Below are positions 44,172 through 53,662 of a stretch of 64,000 nucleotides of DNA, piece after piece. The position numbers and the translations under genes are program-made. Below the pieces are notes generated by a model. That model saw only the letters and a program-made list of their open reading frames with translations, was not told the origin of the DNA and made no database searches. Each line of letters begins with the position of its first letter. Position 1 is the stretch's first letter. Source of the DNA: CAZECE01 sp964510525 (GTDB taxonomy: Bacteria > Pseudomonadota > Gammaproteobacteria > Pseudomonadales > JANQJO01); contig CAZECE010000087.1 of the NCBI GenBank assembly GCA_964510525.1, positions 1-64,000 of the forward strand. The letters are read 5' to 3'.

Positions 44172-44831
44172 ATGCAAATCGAATGGCAACACATCGACCA
44201 CGTTTTTTTTGATATGGATGGGACCTTGCTTGATCTGCACTACGACAATCATTTTTGGCAACACCATCTTCCCAAACGCTACGCCGAAATACACAACCTC
44301 CCCGTCCAAGAGGCGATAAAAAACTTAACCCATCAAATTCAATCGATTGAAGGGCAGCTTAACTGGTATTGCCTCGATTATTGGGCGCAAACATTAAACA
44401 TCGATCTTGTGGCATTGAAGCACGAAACGGCGCATAAAATTCAATGGCGCCCTTACGCAGAAGCGTTTCTTAAAAACTTGAAAGCAAGGGAAATACCGCT
44501 GTACTTGGTGACGAACGCTCACCCAAAAGCCATACAGATTAAAAATGAGCACCAACCATTGACGCATTATTTTGATCAGGTCATCAGCTCACATGATTAT
44601 CAAGCCGAAAAAGAATCCGCCCAGTTTTGGAAGACACTGTCCAAGCATTTGCCTTTCAATCCCGACAAAACCCTGTTTTTTGATGACAACATCCAGGTTT
44701 TAACATCCGCAAAGATCAACGGCCGACTTGGCCATTTATACGGGATTGCGAAACCAGACAGCCGACGCCCGGTACTAACGACATCACCTTTTCCATTAGT
44801 AACGTGTTTCTCAACACTGTTAAAAAATTAA
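44172..44831 (+). CDS. yrfG: HAD-family nucleotidase, YrfG-like
   Basis: Probable GMP/IMP nucleotidase. 219 residues, HAD fold: motif I VFFDMDGTLLDLHYDNHFW, motif II YLVTNAHPKAI, and the acidic motif LFFDDNIQVL. The extended DLHYDNHFW after motif I is characteristic of YrfG. Divergent from cysQ. The 3' end overlaps the symporter gene by 4 bases. Confidence 0.88.
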   Translation: MQIEWQHIDHVFFDMDGTLLDLHYDNHFWQHHLPKRYAEIHNLPVQEAIKNLTHQIQSIEGQLNWYCLDYWAQTLNIDLVALKHETAHKIQWRPYAEAFLKNLKAREIPLYLVTNAHPKAIQIKNEHQPLTHYFDQVISSHDYQAEKESAQFWKTLSKHLPFNPDKTLFFDDNIQVLTSAKINGRLGHLYGIAKPDSRRPVLTTSPFPLVTCFSTLLKN

Positions 44832-46183
44832 GTGGCTTGCGGCTTTTCTTCCATCGCTTCCAATGCCTCCTCAACCTCAACCAACTCGTCTTCCTCTTCA
44901 TCCCCATGCGCATCAGAGAGTAAGATGGATTTATCGAATTGACCTTCAGAGCCCGCAACGGCCGTCGTAATTGCCGCATCACCGGTCACATTGACCGCAG
45001 TGCGCATCATATCCAGAATACGATCCACACCCAGAATCAAACCAATGGCTTCAGCTGGCAAGCCGACTTGGATCAACACCATAGAAAGAGTGATCATGCC
45101 CGCGCCAGGTACGGCCGCCGTTCCAACCGAGGCCAACGTAGCCGTGGCAATCACGGCCAAATAATCCGCTAAGGTCAAATCAATACCGTAAGCACCCGCA
45201 ATAAAGACCGTCGCCACCCCTTGCATAATAGCGGTACCATCCATATTAATGGTCGCCCCCATAGGTACGGTAAAAGCAGCGATGGAATTTTTCACTCCCA
45301 CTGCTCGTTGAACCAAACGCAAGGTGATCGGCATGGTTGCGGCGCTACTGGCCGTACTGAACGCAAAAATCATTGCAGGATACATTTTCTTGTAAAAACG
45401 CAGCGGATTCACTTTCGCCAACCACACTAGAATCAAACTGTACGTCCCACCACCATGAATCGCTAACGCAATGACTACGGTCACCACATACAACAGCAGG
45501 GGCACAATAAAGCCAATACCTTTTTGAGCAAAGACGGTCGCCACCAAGCAAAACACCCCATAAGGCGCAAAGCTCATGACTAAGTTGACCATCGACATCA
45601 CCACATGGTTTAAATCAGAGAAGATATCTCTAACCCGCTCACCCGCCGCGCCTGAGTGCTTAATCGCCAAACCAAACAACAGCGCAAACACAATCACTTG
45701 CAACATATTCGCTTTGGCCATCGCTTGAATGGCATTGCTTGGCACCATGCCTGTCAGCACTTCAACCAACGTAGGAGGACTGCCCACAGTGTAAGACTCC
45801 GCACTGCCAAGCTCGGCGCCTTCACCCGGTTGAGTGACATTAGCCAAGGTTAACGCGATCGTGACCGCTACAGCCGTCGTACCCAAATACAAACAAAACG
45901 TTTTTAACCCAACACGCCCAAGTTGCGAGCCACTGCTTGAAGAACAGACGCCACACACCAAACTGATAAAAACCAAGGGAACAACCAACAGCTTCAGCGC
46001 GTTAATAAACACCTTGCCGCCAATGAACAGCACGCCATTAATTACAAACTGATTCATAAACTGGGCAAACGCAGTGCCCTCAGCAAAAGTGCCCAAACGA
46101 AATAACAGCCACCCAAAGATCGATCCGATGGTCATTGCCCAAATGATTTTTTGGGTGACACCCATTCCTTTTCCGTCTGACAT
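44828..46183 (-). CDS. Dicarboxylate/amino acid:cation symporter (DAACS family)
   Basis: Na+ or H+ coupled uptake of dicarboxylates or amino acids at the inner membrane. 451 residues: eight helices and two hairpins, with FSTASSAATMPITLR (HP1) and VPMGATINMDGTAIMQG (TM7 ion site) intact. The C-terminus has an unusually acidic 30-residue tail (DEEEDELVEVEEALEAMEE). The ATG at 46183 follows AGGGG. The exact substrate is not decidable. Confidence 0.92.
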   Translation of the reverse strand: MSDGKGMGVTQKIIWAMTIGSIFGWLLFRLGTFAEGTAFAQFMNQFVINGVLFIGGKVFINALKLLVVPLVFISLVCGVCSSSSGSQLGRVGLKTFCLYLGTTAVAVTIALTLANVTQPGEGAELGSAESYTVGSPPTLVEVLTGMVPSNAIQAMAKANMLQVIVFALLFGLAIKHSGAAGERVRDIFSDLNHVVMSMVNLVMSFAPYGVFCLVATVFAQKGIGFIVPLLLYVVTVVIALAIHGGGTYSLILVWLAKVNPLRFYKKMYPAMIFAFSTASSAATMPITLRLVQRAVGVKNSIAAFTVPMGATINMDGTAIMQGVATVFIAGAYGIDLTLADYLAVIATATLASVGTAAVPGAGMITLSMVLIQVGLPAEAIGLILGVDRILDMMRTAVNVTGDAAITTAVAGSEGQFDKSILLSDAHGDEEEDELVEVEEALEAMEEKPQAT

Positions 46184-46315
46184 CACAATCCCCTTTTGTT
46201 TTAGAGCTTTAATTTTTAGAGTTATAGTTTTGGTTTTGGCTAATTTTAGATATGGCTAGTTTTGCTTATAACTGCAGTTACTCCAGTTACTTGGCTTATT
46301 TATGTATTTGACGTG

Positions 46316-47545
46316 TTATTTAGTATCGGCGTACAACCGTTTTAACCACGACTGCTTTTCTTTGATGGCATCACCCAACAAAACAAAATTGACTAATTTT
46401 AAGCCAGAATCATAACACAACGCCTGACCATTGCACCCATTTATTTCCAGCCGCCAATCACCATCCTCGTCAAGGGCTGAATGGGCTATCAACATAGGAC
46501 AAGCTGGGGTCTTAACCAAAATGGGCATCACTGGATACTGCACCGAGGTTTTGACCCCAGTCAATGTTTTTGCCAAAGCTTGCACACCCGCCATTAAAGG
46601 CAGAATGTAGCGTAACGGCCGTCCTTGCACGGAAACACAGTCTCCCACAGCAAAAATAGCTGGATCAGAGGTCTGCATAAACGAATCAACCACGATGCCG
46701 AGATCCACATCCAAGCCTGCGGATATGGCCAGTTCGGTGTTAGAAACCAAGCCCACAGCGCTGATCACGATATCAGCCTGAAAACCCGCGCCCTGTTGAT
46801 CTCTGAGCTCAAAACCTGACTCACACTGATGAACCTCAGTGATGGCCGTTTCGAAATGAAACTCAACCCCAGCTGAACTCAATTGATCACGTGCAACAAA
46901 ACCAACAGACTCTGGCAACAATGCGGAGAACGGGTAAGCCGCCGTATCAAACACCTGAACCGAATACCCCGCCGAGACCAAATCGTTTGCGAATTCGCAA
47001 CCTACCAAGCCCGCGCCTAAGATCGCTATAGATGTGGGAGATACTGATTCTGCAGGAGAGGACTCCAGTCTGGATTGATCCAAATCAGCCAATTTCTCTC
47101 TAAATCGGCCATAGGCATACAAATCATTAATGCGCCATAAAGCATCAACAGCATCACCTTGTAATGGTAACGTCCGGGGTCGCGCCCCGACAGCCAACAC
47201 TAAAGAGTGATACTTAACACTCCCCCGAGAAGTCTCTAAACACTTCTCACTGGCATTAATAGACTGCACTTTGGTCTCAGACCAAATCTCAATTTTTAGC
47301 TGCTCACGAAGCTGGTCAACCGACTGCATGATAAGGTCTTCAAACGACTTCCCCTTATCCAATGCATTCGACAACATAGGCTTGGAATACCCATGTCCAG
47401 CATCTGCACAAATCATCAAAAGACTGAGCGAGGTATCCAGCCGACGAATCTGTTTTGCTAAATTCCAGCCTGCCAGACCACTGCCAACAATGATAACTTC
47501 AAAGCTTGTAGGGCATTCATCATTATTAGCGGAATTAAAGCTCAA
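46316..47545 (-). CDS. rubB: Rubredoxin reductase (FAD/NAD-dependent)
   Basis: Passes electrons from NAD(P)H to rubredoxin. 409 residues: N-terminal FAD-binding VIIVGSGLAGWNLAKQI, LVLAVGARPRTLPL, a second dinucleotide fold IAILGAGLVGCEFAND, and FAD-contact IFAVGDCVSVQ. It starts with TTG overlapping the rubredoxin stop (TTGA), so translation is coupled; there is no in-frame ATG near the N-terminus. Confidence 0.92.
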   Translation of the reverse strand: MSFNSANNDECPTSFEVIIVGSGLAGWNLAKQIRRLDTSLSLLMICADAGHGYSKPMLSNALDKGKSFEDLIMQSVDQLREQLKIEIWSETKVQSINASEKCLETSRGSVKYHSLVLAVGARPRTLPLQGDAVDALWRINDLYAYGRFREKLADLDQSRLESSPAESVSPTSIAILGAGLVGCEFANDLVSAGYSVQVFDTAAYPFSALLPESVGFVARDQLSSAGVEFHFETAITEVHQCESGFELRDQQGAGFQADIVISAVGLVSNTELAISAGLDVDLGIVVDSFMQTSDPAIFAVGDCVSVQGRPLRYILPLMAGVQALAKTLTGVKTSVQYPVMPILVKTPACPMLIAHSALDEDGDWRLEINGCNGQALCYDSGLKLVNFVLLGDAIKEKQSWLKRLYADTK

Positions 47546-47709
47546 AGCTCAATCATCTCAAAATCATCTTTTCCAACACCGCAATCAGGGCACACCCAGT
47601 CCGCCGGCACATCATCCCATGCGGTACCAGGCTCTATCCCCTCTTCCGGCAAGCCATCGGCTTCTCGATAGATAAACCCACACACCAAACATTGCCATTG
47701 TCGAGACAT
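47542..47709 (-). CDS. rubA: Rubredoxin
   Basis: Small one-iron electron carrier. 55 residues with the two Cys pairs CLVCG and CPDCG and the usual WDDVPADWVCP segment. The ATG at 47709 is chosen from the family N-terminus; two in-frame ATGs lie up to 6 codons upstream. Pairs with the overlapping reductase; such pairs serve alkane hydroxylases or oxygen-detoxifying proteins, neither of which is in the window. Confidence 0.95.
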   Translation of the reverse strand: MSRQWQCLVCGFIYREADGLPEEGIEPGTAWDDVPADWVCPDCGVGKDDFEMIEL

Positions 47710-47737
47710 AGGTCGAGACATAATCACTCCTAAACAA

Positions 47738-49231
47738 TTACTTTTTTTTGTGAAATTTCATCAGCCGCTTACGCTTACGCACTTGACGTGGTGTCAGTTT
47801 GTTTTTCCGGCCCGCAAACGGATTATCACTGCTGCGGAAACTGATAGACAACGGCACTCCGACCAAACCTAACGCGTCAGTAAAACGATTTTTCAAATAA
47901 CGCCGATACGATTCGGGTAATTGCTGCGTCTGATTGCCATGGATGAGTAAGTGCGGCGGATTTTGGCCTTTTAAGTGCATATAGCGAAGTTTAATACGCC
48001 GCCCGCCCGCCATCGGTGGTGGGTGAGCGTCACACGCCTGCTTTAATAAATCATTTAATGACCCTGTTGACCAACGCCCGTGAGCACTTTGATACGCTTT
48101 TTCAACCGCTTCATAAATATGCCCCACACCAGTGCCATGCAAGGCTGAAATAAACAGCACCTCAACAAAGTCACCAAAAGACAATTTAAACTGCAAACGA
48201 TTCTTCACTTCCTGCTTTTCATCTTCAGTCAAGCCATCCCATTTATTAACCAAAAACACACAGGCACGACCGGCTTCTAATGCCATGCTGAATAATGTTA
48301 GGTCCTGATCAACCAAAGGTTCACGAGCATCCACCATAAACAGCACGACATCCGCCACCTGCATGGCTTGCAAGCTTTTAATGACTGAGAATTTCTCAAC
48401 ACCTTCACCCACTTTGCCCCGACGCCTCAGCCCAGCGGTATCAACAATTTCAAAAGCTTGGTCGCGCTGACTGAATGCATGAGTAATCGCATCGCGCGTG
48501 GTCCCTGGAACTGGGCTAACCAACATCCGCTCCTGCCCCAACAAGCGGTTGGTTAATGTCGATTTTCCAACATTGGGACGCCCCAAGAGCACCAAGCGGA
48601 TCGCTTTCTCAGCATTATCGGCCCTTCCATCAAACGACGACTCTTCAGGACCCGCACTTTCAGAAGAGGCTTCCTGAGTCACCTGTTGTGATAACTGCTC
48701 TGGTAACTGGTCAGCAATGGTTTCGTTAAGCAGACCCAGGCCTCGGCGATGCACGGCGGAAATAGGTAAAATTGGCTGAATACCAACAGACGAAAACTCA
48801 GCCATGACTTCCGCTTCCGACACCCCATCCACTTTATTGACTAGAAATAAAAACGGCGTCGTCTGACGTCTTAACCACTGCAACAACTGATGGTCCGATG
48901 GCGTGACCCCCTGACGAGCATCCAACACCCAGAGCACCAAGTCCGCTTCATTTAACGCCGCTTTCAGTTGGGTTTCGATGCCGGATAAAATCTCAGGCGC
49001 TTGCTCAACATCAGATTCACCAAAAACACCGCCGGTATCAACCAACCAGTAGCTCACCTCATCTGACGTGACCTTGCCAAAGTGCCGATCTCGCGTCAGC
49101 CCAGGCCAGTCAGACACCAAAGCATCGCGTGACCGAGTTAGCGCATTAAAAAGGGTCGATTTACCGACATTGGGCCGCCCGACCAAAGCCACCACTGGCA
49201 AATTTAACTCAGCCGAAATTGCTTTGGCCAC
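47738..49231 (-). CDS. der: Ribosome-associated GTPase Der (EngA)
   Basis: Tandem-GTPase factor for 50S assembly. 497 residues: G domain 1 (GRPNVGKSTLFNALT, DTGGV, NKVDG), G domain 2 (GRPNVGKSTLTNRLL, DTAGLRRRG, NKWDG), then a KH-like C-terminal domain and a basic tail (RKRKRLMKFHKKK). Last gene of the long minus-strand block. Confidence 0.97.
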   Translation of the reverse strand: MAKAISAELNLPVVALVGRPNVGKSTLFNALTRSRDALVSDWPGLTRDRHFGKVTSDEVSYWLVDTGGVFGESDVEQAPEILSGIETQLKAALNEADLVLWVLDARQGVTPSDHQLLQWLRRQTTPFLFLVNKVDGVSEAEVMAEFSSVGIQPILPISAVHRRGLGLLNETIADQLPEQLSQQVTQEASSESAGPEESSFDGRADNAEKAIRLVLLGRPNVGKSTLTNRLLGQERMLVSPVPGTTRDAITHAFSQRDQAFEIVDTAGLRRRGKVGEGVEKFSVIKSLQAMQVADVVLFMVDAREPLVDQDLTLFSMALEAGRACVFLVNKWDGLTEDEKQEVKNRLQFKLSFGDFVEVLFISALHGTGVGHIYEAVEKAYQSAHGRWSTGSLNDLLKQACDAHPPPMAGGRRIKLRYMHLKGQNPPHLLIHGNQTQQLPESYRRYLKNRFTDALGLVGVPLSISFRSSDNPFAGRKNKLTPRQVRKRKRLMKFHKKK

Positions 49232-49286
49232 AATGCCTCCAGTTTTCTTTTAGTCATTCAAACTATCTTTTATTTATTCAATATAC

Positions 49287-50420
49287 TTATTTATTCAATA
49301 TATAAGCCGCAATGTGGCCGCTGGAGCTCAACACATAAAGGGTGTTATCGTAAACCAAAGGCGCCACTTTGATGGGGTGGCGGGAAAAACGTGTGCGCCC
49401 AACCAGGCGGCCAGTGCTTTGATCAAAGACGTGCAAGTACCCTTCAAAATCACCCGCAACGCAATAACCCTCAATGACTGCACAAGCCGTCAATTGGCGA
49501 GCCGTCAACTCGGGTTGCTGCCACACAGTGCGACCCGACTCTAACGCCAGATGCCACACCACACTCTGCTCATCAACCACAAACAAACCATCGTAACTGC
49601 CCGTAATACCCACATAACTGGACAATTCACGCGACCACAATGGTCGACCTTGAGTCAGTTCAAGCAAAGCGACCCGCCCCTGGTAACTGCCAGCAGCCAA
49701 TACGCCATCGCCCAACCAGAACCCACTGTCTAAGTCCATTAAACGATCCAGCTCAGAACGGCCCTTGGCTGTTCCTAACGCCCGCTCCCAGCGCAACAGC
49801 CCTGTTTTCAAATCCAAAGCCGCTAACTTTCCATTTGAAAAACCGGCCATAACGAGTGGTCCTGCTATGATCGGCTGAGCGGCGCCTCTTAACGTCAACG
49901 CAGGAGAGACCGAATCATAAACCCACTCACGTTCCCCTGATTGTGCCCTTAGCAAATGCACTTTACCGTTGATGGTATGAGCCACCACAAGACCTCTTTG
50001 GGCTTGCGCTGGCACCACCATTTCAGCCCCCAAAGGAAGCTGCCAGAGCGCTTCACCTGTTTGCAGTGAATAGGCGGCTAACACCCCAGACTCTAAGCCC
50101 ACATAAACATGTTGTTCATCAACGGAAACACCGGCCGCAACCGATTCACTCAACTTGATTCGCCACTGTTTTTTACCCTTAAGCAAACTCAGAGCCGTCA
50201 TTTGCCCAGAAGGACTCACCACAACGACCTGCTCTTGACCAACCCCAGGCACCAGCAAGGATAACTGATCTGAGTGCGACGCCCCGACCCGCTTTTTCCA
50301 AAGCTTTTTGAACGTCACCTCAGCCTCAATGGATGGCAAAGGATTTGGCTTAAGGGTTTCTTCCTTAGAAGCGCACGCGATCAATAAAATACCGCATGCA
50401 AACACCCAAACTGTTTTCAT
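49287..50420 (-). CDS. bamB: Outer-membrane assembly lipoprotein BamB
   Basis: Beta-propeller subunit of the BAM complex. 377 residues: lipoprotein signal FACGILLIACAS with lipobox Cys, then repeated PQQ-like blades (LSLLKGKKQWRIKL, YSLQTGEALWQLPL, LDLKTGLLRWERAL). The ATG at 50420 gives a clean signal; the frame opens 15 bases earlier. It lies between yfgM and der as usual. Confidence 0.95.
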   Translation of the reverse strand: MKTVWVFACGILLIACASKEETLKPNPLPSIEAEVTFKKLWKKRVGASHSDQLSLLVPGVGQEQVVVVSPSGQMTALSLLKGKKQWRIKLSESVAAGVSVDEQHVYVGLESGVLAAYSLQTGEALWQLPLGAEMVVPAQAQRGLVVAHTINGKVHLLRAQSGEREWVYDSVSPALTLRGAAQPIIAGPLVMAGFSNGKLAALDLKTGLLRWERALGTAKGRSELDRLMDLDSGFWLGDGVLAAGSYQGRVALLELTQGRPLWSRELSSYVGITGSYDGLFVVDEQSVVWHLALESGRTVWQQPELTARQLTACAVIEGYCVAGDFEGYLHVFDQSTGRLVGRTRFSRHPIKVAPLVYDNTLYVLSSSGHIAAYILNK

Positions 50421-50484
50421 GAACACATTCAACACGCTTACTCTTCTAACTTTTCTAACTCTTTTTAATCTGCCAATTCATTTT

Positions 50485-51141
50485 TTACTCTGACAAGTCA
50501 TTTAACTTCAGTTCAACAAATGGACGAACACTGAATTCACTGTTTTTAGCCTCTTGATAAGCAACGCGTGCTTTTAGTGGCTCACCCGAAGCCAAATACA
50601 AATCACCTTTAAGCTCAGCAATGACCGCTTGATAAGCAGGCACAGACACATCCTCTAAAACCGCTTGAGCACCCGCCACGTCTTCTTTGGCCCAAAGAAC
50701 ACGAGCCAAGCGCTGCGTTGCTGTCGCAACAATGGCCTCATCTTTGGCGGTGTCTTTAACCCAACTCAACTGTTCAACAGCCACATCGTAGTCAGCTTGG
50801 CTCATGCCATGCTTAGCCAAATAAAAGCCCGCCAAATGGCTGTAAACACTGCCAGGATACTCACTTTGCAGCTTCTCCACTAAAGTTTTCAGTGTCACGG
50901 AAGCACTGGCTTTGGCGTCCGACGCTTCTTCAGCATCACGAGCTGTTTCAAAAGCCGCCACGATGGATTGGTACTGGAGTGCTGCCGTTTCTGACTCAGT
51001 TGATTGATGTGACTGCCATGCGCGCCAGCCAAACACCAAGGCTAACGCCAACACAACACCGGTCAATAAGGAGCGACCGTATTGTTGCCACCAATTTTTC
51101 AAGGCCGCAATCTGCTGCTCATCCGTTTGATACTCTTCCAT
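50485..51141 (-). CDS. yfgM: Ancillary SecYEG translocon subunit YfgM
   Basis: Inner-membrane TPR protein linking the Sec translocon with periplasmic chaperones. 218 residues from the ATG at 51141: EEYQTDEQQIAALKNWWQQYG, membrane helix (about 22-40, LLTGVVLALALVFGWRAWQ), then a TPR-like periplasmic domain. 24 bases after hisS. Confidence 0.93.
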   Translation of the reverse strand: MEEYQTDEQQIAALKNWWQQYGRSLLTGVVLALALVFGWRAWQSHQSTESETAALQYQSIVAAFETARDAEEASDAKASASVTLKTLVEKLQSEYPGSVYSHLAGFYLAKHGMSQADYDVAVEQLSWVKDTAKDEAIVATATQRLARVLWAKEDVAGAQAVLEDVSVPAYQAVIAELKGDLYLASGEPLKARVAYQEAKNSEFSVRPFVELKLNDLSE

Positions 51142-51165
51142 TACCAATCCCTCTTAGGTTTTAAA

Positions 51166-52500
51166 TCACTCTGTACAAAACGCTTCGCCCTCAGGCGACC
51201 ATGTCTTAGCATGCGCCGGCGCTTGTTGACCCGATAACAATTCTTTTACCTCTCCAGATAAGCCCTCGCCAGGAACACCTTGATCCACAAACCAAACATA
51301 AGGAATGCCACGCTTTTCAGCATGCCGAATTTGTTTGCCAAAATTTTGGACCTGATGAAAGACGTCGGCACCAATGCCACGCTGTCTCAACACAGACGCT
51401 ACCTGGTTTGCTTGCGCACGCATTTCTTCATCGGTCATAATGACCAACACGTGCACCATAGGCGGTAACTCTAAGTCCAAAAGGCCGTGATCAAAGCCAT
51501 ACCCTAACAGGCGCGTTAGACCCAGAGAAACACCAACACCGGGCAAGGCTTTTTTATCACCCCCCACCAGACGATCGTACCGCCCTCCCGAACAAACGGC
51601 ACCAATGTGCTCATGCCCCACTAAATACCCTTCATAAACGGTACCGGTATAATAATCCAAACCACGCGCAATACTCAGATCAACCACCAGTTCACACCCA
51701 GGAACCGCTTCTACCATTGACATCACAGCCGCCAACTCGTCTAAGCCTTCATCCAACAGTGGATGCGCCACACCAAGCGCCTTTACCGATGCCACAAATA
51801 CCTGACTCTCTGAAGAGATAGACCCTAATGCCAAGGCTTTTTCGGCTTGCGTCTGAGTCATACCAACCTCAGCCATCAAAAGCCTCTTCACCTCATCCGC
51901 ACCAATCTTGGCGAGTTTATCCACACACCGCAATGTCTCAGCGACATTGTCAGTTGCAATCCCCAAACCTTGGTAAAAACCTTGTAAAATTTTACGGTGA
52001 CTCAACTTCAACCGCATTGTTTGATCCCGCAAAGGCACACAGGCCCAAATCTGCATTAACAAACGCGCCATTTCTGCATCAAAGTGCAAAGGCAACTGGT
52101 TTTGCGCCACGATATCCAAATCGCATTGCAAAAATTCACGATAGCGGCCTTCTTGCTTGCGCTCACCGCGCCACACTTTTTGAATCTGATAGCGTTTAAA
52201 GGGGAAAACTAACTCCGATTGAAACTGCTCCACGTAACGTGCAAAGGGCACCGTTAAATCAAAGTGCAGCCCCAGTTTTTCAACTTCTCCTTCAATCGCG
52301 TGCAATCGCTTCAGAACGTAAATTTCCTTGTCGTCGCCTTTGCTGCAAAGCACTGACAAAGGCTCCACAGAACGCGTTTCTAAGGGCACAAACCCAGAAA
52401 GCTCTAATTGCCGAGCAATTGCCGCAACGATCTTCTGTTCAACCCGTTTTTGCGCAGGCAACCACTCAGGGTAGCCGCTGATCGGAGCAATCTTAGGCAT
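51166..52500 (-). CDS. hisS: Histidyl-tRNA synthetase, actinobacterial-like type
   Basis: Charges tRNA-His. 444 residues, class II core: LHFDLTVPFARYV, motif 2 region FKRYQIQKVWRGERKQEGRYREF, HisA motif RGLDYYTGTVYE and motif 3 GVSLGLTRLLGYG, with a C-terminal anticodon domain. The N-terminus (SGYPEWLPAQKRVEQK) and LETRSVEPLSVL follow the pattern of the actinobacterial HisRS group, not the GMNDILP type of most gammaproteobacteria. It sits in the normal ispG-hisS-yfgM position and overlaps ispG by 8 bases. Confidence 0.92.
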   Translation of the reverse strand: MPKIAPISGYPEWLPAQKRVEQKIVAAIARQLELSGFVPLETRSVEPLSVLCSKGDDKEIYVLKRLHAIEGEVEKLGLHFDLTVPFARYVEQFQSELVFPFKRYQIQKVWRGERKQEGRYREFLQCDLDIVAQNQLPLHFDAEMARLLMQIWACVPLRDQTMRLKLSHRKILQGFYQGLGIATDNVAETLRCVDKLAKIGADEVKRLLMAEVGMTQTQAEKALALGSISSESQVFVASVKALGVAHPLLDEGLDELAAVMSMVEAVPGCELVVDLSIARGLDYYTGTVYEGYLVGHEHIGAVCSGGRYDRLVGGDKKALPGVGVSLGLTRLLGYGFDHGLLDLELPPMVHVLVIMTDEEMRAQANQVASVLRQRGIGADVFHQVQNFGKQIRHAEKRGIPYVWFVDQGVPGEGLSGEVKELLSGQQAPAHAKTWSPEGEAFCTE

Positions 52501-53662
52501 GCGCTTCTGGTACTCCCACTTTAAGCGTGGATGAAGCCGTAGCTTGATCGCTGGAGGCCTGATTTTCTTTCAAACGAGCCCGAATCAATCGCTCGAGCTC
52601 ATCCACCATGTCAGCATTATCCACTTTATGACTGGGTCGACCTTCTCGATAAATCAAATTTTTCGGACTGCCCCCGGTCAAACCAATATCCGCTTCTTTG
52701 GCTTCACCCGGCCCATTCACATAACAACCAATCACGGCCACATCCAAAGGATCCGTCACATCTTCTAAACGTTCCTCTAAAGCGTTCATGGTTTTAATCA
52801 CATCAAAATTTTGTCGTGAACAACTCGGACAAGCAATAAAATTGATGCCTTTTTTCCGTAAGTTCAAACTTTTTAATAAGTCAAACCCCACCTTAATTTC
52901 TTCAACAGGGTCTGCCGCTAACGAAATACGCAAGGTGTCCCCAATGCCTTCACTCAACAACATCCCCAGCGCCACCGAGGATTTAATCGTTCCCGAGCGT
53001 AATACACCAGCTTCCGTAACTCCCAAATGCAACGGCTGCTCAATCTGATTTGCAATCAACCGATACGCTTCCACGGTCATAAAAACATTGGAGGCTTTTA
53101 AACTGACCTTAAACTCTTGGAAATCCAAACGATCCAAAATATCCACATGACGCATCGCCGATTCGACTAAGGCTTGCGCACAAGGCTCACCGTACTTGCG
53201 TTGCAACGCTTTCTCAAGCGACCCAGCATTAACACCAATACGAATGGGAATATCATGATCTCGCGCACAATCGATCACGGCCCGTACCCGATCATCACGA
53301 CCAATGTTGCCAGGATTAATCCTTAAACAATCCACACCGTATTCCGCTACTTTCAACGCAATTTTATAGTCAAAGTGAATATCCGCTATCAACGGCACCG
53401 TCACTTGCGGTTTTATTTTGGCAAAGGCTTCTGCAGCCTCCATATCTGGCACAGAAACTCGAACTAAGTCAGCCCCAACGGCCTCTAACGCCTGAATCTG
53501 AGCCACAGTAGCCGCCACATCATGAGTATCAGTATTGGTCATACTTTGCACCGAAATCGGCGCATCCCCGCCAACAAGAACAGAGCCCACTTTAATTTGC
53601 CGACAAGCTCGACGCTTAATTCGAATGGCCTGATCTGTCAGGTGTTCACTGTGTTCACTCAC
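52493..53662 (-). CDS. ispG: 4-hydroxy-3-methylbut-2-enyl-diphosphate synthase
   Basis: Iron-sulfur enzyme of the MEP isoprenoid pathway. 389 residues from the GTG at 53662, which has GAGGAG 6 bases upstream and overlaps the rodZ stop. Motifs: VQSMTNTDTHDV, LIADIHFDYKIAL, LRINPGNIG, and cluster cysteines in IACPSCSRQ and GCYVNGPGEA. The open frame continues to 53770 but codes there for a repeat (LLLRKH) that belongs to rodZ in another frame. Confidence 0.95.
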   Translation of the reverse strand: MSEHSEHLTDQAIRIKRRACRQIKVGSVLVGGDAPISVQSMTNTDTHDVAATVAQIQALEAVGADLVRVSVPDMEAAEAFAKIKPQVTVPLIADIHFDYKIALKVAEYGVDCLRINPGNIGRDDRVRAVIDCARDHDIPIRIGVNAGSLEKALQRKYGEPCAQALVESAMRHVDILDRLDFQEFKVSLKASNVFMTVEAYRLIANQIEQPLHLGVTEAGVLRSGTIKSSVALGMLLSEGIGDTLRISLAADPVEEIKVGFDLLKSLNLRKKGINFIACPSCSRQNFDVIKTMNALEERLEDVTDPLDVAVIGCYVNGPGEAKEADIGLTGGSPKNLIYREGRPSHKVDNADMVDELERLIRARLKENQASSDQATASSTLKVGVPEAHA

